Source: Acidobacteriota bacterium (GTDB taxonomy: Bacteria > Acidobacteriota > Terriglobia > UBA7540). Taken from it: 33,855 nucleotides of DNA. Position numbers and translations under genes: made by a program. The stretch lies in the NCBI GenBank assembly GCA_021784615.1, contig JAJYHU010000089.1:1-33855 (forward strand). Direction: 5' to 3'. This document shows positions 30,555 through 33,855 of this stretch, one piece after another (the first letter of the stretch is position 1; the number at the start of each line of letters is the position of its first letter). Under the pieces are notes generated by a model, which was not told the DNA's origin, ran no database searches, and saw only the letters and a list, made by a program, of their open reading frames with translations.

Positions 30555-31775
30555 ATGACTTCAAGAGAAAGAGTCCTTGCCGCTTTTGCTCATCAGGAAT
30601 CCGACCAGGTCCCGATCGACCTTTCCGGACATCGGTCGTCGGGAATCGCCGCAATAAGCTACGCCAAGTTGCGCAAGCATCTCGGCCTTCCAAGTAAACC
30701 AATCCGCGTATATGACCCTATTCAACAACTGGCCATCGTGGATGAGGATGTGCTGGACCGATTTGCGGTGGACACCATCGAACTTGGGCGTGGCTTTGCC
30801 CTGGAAGATGAAGCGTGGGCAGATTGGGTGTTGCCGGATGGTTCCCCTTGTCAGATGCCTGTGTGGGCTCTGCCTGAACGCGCGGAAGGGGGATGGATCT
30901 ACCGGTCAAAAACCGGAAGGGTCATCGCGCGCATGCCGGACGGGGCCTTGTATTTCGAACAGGCGTATTTCCCATTCGCTGACATGGCGGGCCCGAAAAG
31001 CCTTGAGGCGGCCATGCAGGAATCGATGTGGCACTCGATTGCCAGCCCTCCGGGGCCTCTCGCGGATGGCATGGAAGGGCTCAAACGCTTTGGCGAGGGG
31101 GCAAAGAGACTGTGCGCGGAGACCGACAGAGCGATTTTAGCGCTGTTCGGAGGCAACCTCCTCGAGTCGGGGCAGTTCCTTTACCGTAATGACAACTTCT
31201 TTATGCTCCTGGCCGGCGAGCCCAAGAAAGCGCACGATTTTCTTGACCGGTTAGTTGAGATTCATCTCGCAAATCTCGAGAAATTTCTGGGCGCCGTGGG
31301 ACCTTACATCGATATCATTCTCTTTGGGGACGATCTCGGGATGCAATCCGGACCGCAGATCTCTCCGGCCATGTACCAAGAGTTTTTCAAGCCCCGGCAC
31401 AGTCTGATGTGGAAGCGCGCGAAAGAACTGGCTGACGTAAAAGTCATGCTGCACTGCTGCGGCGGCGTCCGGCAACTTCTTCCCGACCTCATCGACGCTG
31501 GCCTCGATGCCATAAATCCCGTCCAGATCACCTGCACGGGAATGGATTCCAGAGAGTTGAAGCGCGAGTATGGGAAGGACCTGGTCTTTTGGGGCGGCGG
31601 ATGCAACACACAGGAAGTCTTGCCGAAGGCTGCGCCTGAGGCGATTCGGCGCCACGTCAAGAAGCAGATCGAAATTTTCAGGCCGGGAGGCGGGTTCGTT
31701 TTCCAGCAGGTGCACAACATCCTGGCTGATATTCCTCCAGAAAACGTTGTTGCGATGCTCGACGCGGTTCGTTGA
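30555..31775 (+). CDS. Uroporphyrinogen decarboxylase-family, methyltransferase-like protein
   Basis: 406 residues from the ATG at 30555 (GAGGAG eight bases upstream). It belongs to the UroD superfamily by its TIM-barrel blocks RERVLAAFAHQESDQVPIDLSG, LLPDLIDAGLDAINPVQ and GGGFVFQQVHNILADIPPENV. HxC in MLHCCGG and a later Cys in WGGGCNTQE form the His-x-Cys...Cys zinc set typical of the corrinoid methyltransferase branch (MtaA/CmuA-like) rather than HemE, so I would not call it a heme enzyme. Branch members without known substrate often sit in sugar-acid or aromatic catabolism loci. A PIG-L gene follows 45 bases later on the same strand. Confidence 0.88.
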   Translation: MTSRERVLAAFAHQESDQVPIDLSGHRSSGIAAISYAKLRKHLGLPSKPIRVYDPIQQLAIVDEDVLDRFAVDTIELGRGFALEDEAWADWVLPDGSPCQMPVWALPERAEGGWIYRSKTGRVIARMPDGALYFEQAYFPFADMAGPKSLEAAMQESMWHSIASPPGPLADGMEGLKRFGEGAKRLCAETDRAILALFGGNLLESGQFLYRNDNFFMLLAGEPKKAHDFLDRLVEIHLANLEKFLGAVGPYIDIILFGDDLGMQSGPQISPAMYQEFFKPRHSLMWKRAKELADVKVMLHCCGGVRQLLPDLIDAGLDAINPVQITCTGMDSRELKREYGKDLVFWGGGCNTQEVLPKAAPEAIRRHVKKQIEIFRPGGGFVFQQVHNILADIPPENVVAMLDAVR

Positions 31776-31820
31776 CAATGGAACTTGCGATTGCCAAAAG
31801 GAGAATCAAGCTCAACGGTT

Positions 31821-32585
31821 ATGTCGAATACCATAAATGTTCTTGCACTCTTTGCTCACCCGGATGACGCGGAATTCCTTTGCGCCGGGACGCTGGCTCA
31901 TCTTGCATCGCGCGGCGCAGGTATCCACCTTGCAACGATGTCGGCGGGAGATTGCGGGAGCACGACTCTCGCGTCTTCCAAGATTGCGGCCTTGCGCCAG
32001 CGCGAAGCTGCGCGTGCCGCTTCATTGATTGGGGCCCGGTACCACTGTCTGAAGGGCAAAGACCTGCTTGTCTTTTATGACCATCCGCATCTGAACAAGG
32101 TGATGGAACTTGTCCGGCGAGTGCGCCCGTCGCTCGTTTTCACTCACTCGCCGGTTGATTACATGGCTGACCATGAGATGGTAAGCCGTCTAATTCAAAC
32201 CGCTTGCTTCGGCGCAATGGCGCCTAACTACAAGACCGGCCATCGAAATCCGGCGCCTCCATTGCCCGGCGTCCCTCATCTCTATTACGCCGACGCCTTC
32301 GGCCGGCGAGACATCCTGGGCCACAAAATAGCCTCCGGCATCTACGTCGACATCAGCAAGACGCTCAAGCGGAAGGAAGAAATGCTGGCCTGCCACGAAA
32401 GTCAGCAGGCATGGCTCAAGACACAACAAGAGATACCCGGAACGCTCTTTGCGATGCGCAAGATGTCGCAAGAAGTTGGAAAAAGCGGCGGCTTCCGTTG
32501 GGCGGAAGGTTTTCGACAACACCTTGGTCAAGGATTTCCTGCCGATAATCTCCTCAAAAAGCTGCTCGGCAGATTAGTTCGATAG
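31821..32585 (+). CDS. PIG-L/LmbE family deacetylase
   Basis: 254 residues from the ATG at 31821; an in-frame TTG at 31785 is possible but lacks support. The zinc motif AHPDDAE (12-18) near the N-terminus and HSPVDYMADHEMVSRLI (the third His ligand) identify the PIG-L family of N-acetyl-sugar deacetylases (GlcNAc-PI, GlcNAc-Ins, bacillithiol BshB and others). No signal peptide, so it is cytosolic. The ATG has no good ribosome site (AAAAGGAG is 17 bases away), so its translation may depend on the UroD-like gene upstream. Substrate unknown. If the DinB-like protein at 4.9 kb uses bacillithiol this could be a BshB, but the genes are far apart and nothing else supports that. Confidence 0.9.
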   Translation: MSNTINVLALFAHPDDAEFLCAGTLAHLASRGAGIHLATMSAGDCGSTTLASSKIAALRQREAARAASLIGARYHCLKGKDLLVFYDHPHLNKVMELVRRVRPSLVFTHSPVDYMADHEMVSRLIQTACFGAMAPNYKTGHRNPAPPLPGVPHLYYADAFGRRDILGHKIASGIYVDISKTLKRKEEMLACHESQQAWLKTQQEIPGTLFAMRKMSQEVGKSGGFRWAEGFRQHLGQGFPADNLLKKLLGRLVR

Positions 32586-32904
32586 CCCGCATAAAACCGC
32601 ATCGCACCCTGGCATTCTCGCTGCGCCAACGAACGCCGGAATCCCAAACAGGGACCGGAGCACTCCTCGTTTGACAACGTTGAAAACCTATTCCCGGCGG
32701 TTCGAAGAACTTGCAGAAAACCATCTTCCGGAGGACAACGAGTGTGTTCGGGTTTCTTCGACGGAATCTGCAATGAAAGTTATAATAAAAAGGGCCGAAT
32801 TCGCTTTATTGACTGCTCAAAGCGTTCGGGGGTGAAGCGCAATCTCTTGTCGGGAACTCTGCACCAAACTTCGCTGCCACAAGGGCTCCCGCGCACAATC
32901 CCAT
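32586..32904. other. Intergenic region upstream of the POTRA protein
   Basis: 319 bases. A perfect TATAAT at 32781-32786 could be the -10 of the downstream gene, but I see no good -35. A GTG at 32742 with GGAGG seven bases before it opens a 69-codon frame (to 32951) with no recognisable features; I do not call it a gene. Confidence 0.4.
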
Positions 32905-33855
32905 GTGCGGGACAAAGCATTCTGGTGCGCACCGCTAAGCAAGCTTCTTAGGCGCGCGTTTATCGGGCTGGTTCTCACCTGGCTTGGATGCGTAGGGTGG
33001 GTCCTGGCGTCTCCCCCAAAGTGGGGACGCACGGTTATTCGCATCAGCCTTAAGACCGACGCCGACCTCCCTCTCTCCCGATTTAAAGCACAAATCCTAC
33101 AGCAGACCGGCGAACCGCTCGATGCAGCCAAAGTGGATGAAAGCCTAAAGAAGCTTTACGCCACGGGCCGATTTGTTGATCTCCGGGCTGATGCCGAAGC
33201 CGTTTCTGGCGGTATTGAGCTCGTTTTTGTAGGAAAGGCCCAGTATTTTATAGGAGTTGTGCGGGCAGCGGGAACCTTCAAACCGCTCAACCGGGGTACG
33301 CTTGTCGCGGCTGCCCGACTCTCGCTGGGGAATCCATTAAACAAACGTGATCTCACGCGAGCCAAGAACAACATCCAACAAGTTCTCAACGACAACGGCT
33401 TCTATCAGCCTAAAATCCAGACCCAAGTCGTCCGCGATCGGGAAACCCAAACAGCAAACGTCCTTTTCACGGTCAACTCCGGTTCGCCAGCCCGCCTCAA
33501 CAAGATTATTTTTGCCGGGCAGCCTGCCTTTCCCGCAGGGCGCTTGTGCTCAGTCGCCGGGTGGAAGGAAGGCCGTCACCTGACTTCATCCGACATCGAA
33601 AAAGGCATCTACAAAATCCACAATTTCTATATGAAGCACGGCTACCTAAAGGCCAATACCACCATTCAAAAGCGAGTCTTTGAACCCAAAAGCAACACCG
33701 AAGAACTCTACCTAGAATCGGAAGCCGGCCCTCTGATTCAGGTGCGAGTGCGCGGGGCCAAAGTGTCGAAATCAAAGCTCCGAAATATCCTGCCGGTATA
33801 TCAGGATGGCGTGACGGATGAACAGGCCTTGAAAAGGGGAGCCGATGCCCTCAAA
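32905..33855 (+). CDS. BamA/TamA-like POTRA-repeat outer-membrane assembly protein (partial, 5' part)
   Basis: 317 codons to the edge of the window with no stop. A GTG at 32905 is the only plausible start; the frame is closed by a TGA at 32833. The N-terminus is a signal peptide (RRAFIGLVLTWLGCVGWVLAS). It is followed by successive POTRA-like units: RISLKTDADLPLSRFKAQI...GEPLDAAKVDESLKKLYATGRFVDLRAD, then RLSLGNPLNKRDLTRAKNNIQQVLNDNGFYQPKIQTQV, then GRHLTSSDIEKGIYKIHNFYMKHGYLKANTTI, then the start of another. The C-terminal beta-barrel would lie beyond the window. It probably inserts or exports outer-membrane proteins. No clear ribosome site is seen at the GTG. Confidence 0.85.
   Translation, partial: MRDKAFWCAPLSKLLRRAFIGLVLTWLGCVGWVLASPPKWGRTVIRISLKTDADLPLSRFKAQILQQTGEPLDAAKVDESLKKLYATGRFVDLRADAEAVSGGIELVFVGKAQYFIGVVRAAGTFKPLNRGTLVAAARLSLGNPLNKRDLTRAKNNIQQVLNDNGFYQPKIQTQVVRDRETQTANVLFTVNSGSPARLNKIIFAGQPAFPAGRLCSVAGWKEGRHLTSSDIEKGIYKIHNFYMKHGYLKANTTIQKRVFEPKSNTEELYLESEAGPLIQVRVRGAKVSKSKLRNILPVYQDGVTDEQALKRGADALK

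Noticed and set aside
30555..31775. Heme-pathway uroporphyrinogen decarboxylase (HemE)
   Set aside because: The His-x-Cys...Cys zinc set and the GGGFVFQQVHNI ending point to the methyltransferase-like branch, and no heme genes are nearby.
32742..32951. 69-codon frame with a well-placed GGAGG before a GTG
   Set aside because: No recognisable domain, and it overlaps the start of the POTRA protein, which is far better supported.
1..33855. CRISPR arrays, tRNA genes, insertion sequences, phage or integrase genes
   Set aside because: No spaced repeats, no cloverleaf with a recognisable T-loop and no transposase or integrase motif were seen on reading through both strands; covariance-model scans were not possible.

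Overview
The window looks like chromosome from an uncultured or little-studied Acidobacteriota-like bacterium. That placement is inference. It rests on moderately high GC, a Tat-exported DUF1501 protein paired with a DUF1800 protein, an LpxC and a POTRA protein that imply a Gram-negative envelope, and a CTGTCATTCCG-type intergenic repeat. I see no tRNA, rRNA, CRISPR array, insertion sequence, integrase or phage gene. Most of the window is ordinary core or accessory chromosome with a few unusual loci.

Layout. 1-3.2 kb: DUF1800-DUF1501 operon (minus). 3.5-4.9 kb: a wrecked APC-family amino-acid permease (plus). 4.9-8.2 kb: DinB-like protein and DNA polymerase I (minus); the polymerase has an in-frame insertion in its 5'-nuclease domain. 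8.4-12.7 kb: lpxC, glutamate dehydrogenase and a secreted sialate O-acetylesterase (plus). 12.8-15.5 kb: rpsO-pnp (minus) with an intervening terminator. 16.1-19.5 kb: an SDR reductase, GTP cyclohydrolase I, two tandem 6-pyruvoyltetrahydropterin synthase paralogues and a membrane glycosyltransferase (minus). 19.5-20.1 kb: a TlpA-like thioredoxin (plus). 20.4-25.9 kb: a copper-type P1B ATPase, a very unusual flavoprotein/polyferredoxin membrane fusion and a zinc-ribbon membrane protein (minus). 26.2-32.6 kb: a small-molecule catabolism neighbourhood with a polyol-type dehydrogenase, LarA-like racemase, secreted proteins, an esterase pseudogene, a UroD/methyltransferase-like protein and a PIG-L deacetylase. 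32.9 kb to the end: the start of a POTRA-repeat outer-membrane assembly protein.

How genes work together. The pterin block has the three activities that convert GTP to tetrahydrobiopterin (cyclohydrolase, PTPS, and an SDR in the place of sepiapterin reductase), with overlapping genes that suggest coupled translation. Whether it makes biopterin, a glycosylated pterin, folate or a queuosine precursor cannot be settled from sequence alone. In the metal/redox block, copA has its own putative promoter carrying a 20-bp near-palindrome. The two genes upstream form a tight pair, and their product appears to move electrons from a pyridine nucleotide through a flavin domain into membrane Fe-S centres. 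The flavin domain looks circularly permuted.

Two genes are clearly broken (the permease and the esterase), while long essential genes such as polA, pnp and copA are intact. This argues for real gene decay rather than generally poor sequence.
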